NCBI GenBank assembly: GCA_036897625.1
Contig: JAYMTA010001009.1
Coordinates: forward strand, 1-22,386
Reading direction: 5' to 3'
DNA from: Pelargonium cotyledonis
Taxonomy: Eukaryota > Streptophyta > Magnoliopsida > Geraniales > Geraniaceae
DNA: 22,386 nt
Part shown: piece by piece, positions 21,384 through 22,386 of the stretch
Numbering within the stretch: the stretch's first letter is position 1
Layout of the letters: each line of letters begins with the position of its first letter
Program-made: the position numbers and the translations under genes
The notes under the pieces: generated by a model
What the model saw: only the letters and a program-made list of their open reading frames with translations
Databases searched by the model: none
What the model was told of the DNA's origin: nothing

Positions 21384-22386
21384 TTTCTAGTAATACCTGA
21401 AAGGAGGCTCGAAGCTGTATATGTTTTTATAACACTAGACAAACTCGTGCATGAGTTCGCCTAAGAGGCGCCACTCAAACAAGGAATGTAACAGAAAATG
21501 AAACACTTGTTAAGCTAACCCGCTCTTATTATACGCAATTCTAGTTGACGGTCAATTCTAGTTGACGGTCAATTCTACTCTGTCTTAAATGAGTAGCAAG
21601 AAAACCTAAAAATTTATCAATTTTCATTTTTACTGTCATAGGCTAAGCCTCCGTGGCCGGCTCAACCTAGTGTAAAAAGAAGTTAGGGCTTTAGACCCCA
21701 AATTATAAAACTCGCCTAATAATTGACTTTGTTCTTGACCAATATCATAGTTAAAGATCTTATATTTTGAGAGAGAGAAGGGAGGGATGGACGTAAGGTC
21801 AACCACATACATATGAGGGTGAACCATAAAGCAAGAGGTACATATCGATAGAGAAAGTATCAGATACAGATAAAAAGAGATGTCAACTACGTAGTTTAAT
21901 GACATGATATTTGTCAATAATCACATCTGATAGTCGACTAAGTATACAAAGAAAATCAACCACATTGTTTGAGGTTGAATTATCACAAACTCAATGATGA
22001 ATGATGAGTCACATGTTTGATATAAACATATCATGAATGGATGTACAATTTTTATTCTTTTTTACTTAAACATTTATGGCTAACTATATCTATATGTATG
22101 AAATATTCATCCCGGACAACAATTTGTAGGAGGAGTATTCACACATGTATTTCATTTACATGTATTTGGTATAACTAATGAAAATATTTAAAGTAAAAAA
22201 TGGATATTTTTCAATGTTATAATATATTTAATTACATTTATCGATTTAAGTGAAGAAAAATTATATTTTCGATTTTTAGTATACAAACGTTTATGAGTTA
22301 TACATTAACAAGTTGTAAAAGCTTATTATACTACGTCAAATCTTACGGAAAAAAAAATTAATCGATTTTTTTTGGAAGATCTATAG
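21384..22386. other. right-edge AT-rich region, no gene seen
   Basis: The left part is the former promoter side of the FAO pseudogene. The rest is AT-rich with only short open frames lacking any recognisable motif. The GC-rich phrase near 21640-21700 resembles common plant repeat ends but could not be assigned. Confidence 0.35.
21536..21577. repeat. 17-bp direct repeat with W-box-like cores upstream of the FAO pseudogene
   Basis: CAATTCTAGTTGACGGT occurs twice in tandem (21536-21552, 21553-21569), with a partial third copy. On the minus strand, the gene's own direction, each unit gives TTGACC, the WRKY-binding W-box core. The repeat lies roughly 150-190 bases before the original start codon. 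Confidence 0.6.

Overview
This is a stretch of nuclear DNA from a flowering plant, most likely a eudicot. Three things support that: an intronless plastid-type purine gene with a Ser/Pro-rich transit peptide, a plant-specific BASIC PENTACYSTEINE transcription factor, and AT-rich GT-AG introns with MITE- and SINE-like insertions. I cannot name the genus.

Layout, left to right. 1-250: an unrecognised GC-rich block at the window edge. 926-2839 (+): intronless plastid amidophosphoribosyltransferase, the committed step of purine synthesis. 2840-5663: an intergenic stretch holding a Stowaway-like MITE. 5664-12448 (-): a ten-exon tRNA-dihydrouridine(47) synthase (Dus3) with two CCCH zinc fingers. 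All ten exons join in frame to a 681-residue protein. Its introns carry a second MITE of the same family, an AT-rich hairpin and an unrecognised GC-richer island. 13394-14437 (-): a BASIC PENTACYSTEINE group II factor (BPC6-like, 315 aa) with a 2.1 kb 5'UTR intron and a leader full of GA repeats. 17230-21383 (-): a long-chain fatty alcohol oxidase (FAO) gene recognisable from its N-terminus to its C-terminus but broken by three stops and two frameshifts, so a pseudogene in this copy. Its large intron holds a SINE-like insertion with a 14-bp duplication and a degenerate 66-81 bp tandem repeat. 21384-22386: AT-rich sequence without a supported gene.

The genes do not form a pathway. They are independent housekeeping (purine synthesis, tRNA modification), regulatory (GAGA-binding factor) and decayed lipid-metabolism loci. 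I found no new multi-gene system. The most interesting points are the GA repeats in the leader and leader intron of a gene whose product binds GA repeats, the multi-lesion FAO pseudogene with its repeat-filled intron, the two MITE copies, the 90-bp in-frame last intron of Dus3, and the 17-C homopolymer that decides the reading frame of the purine enzyme's transit peptide.
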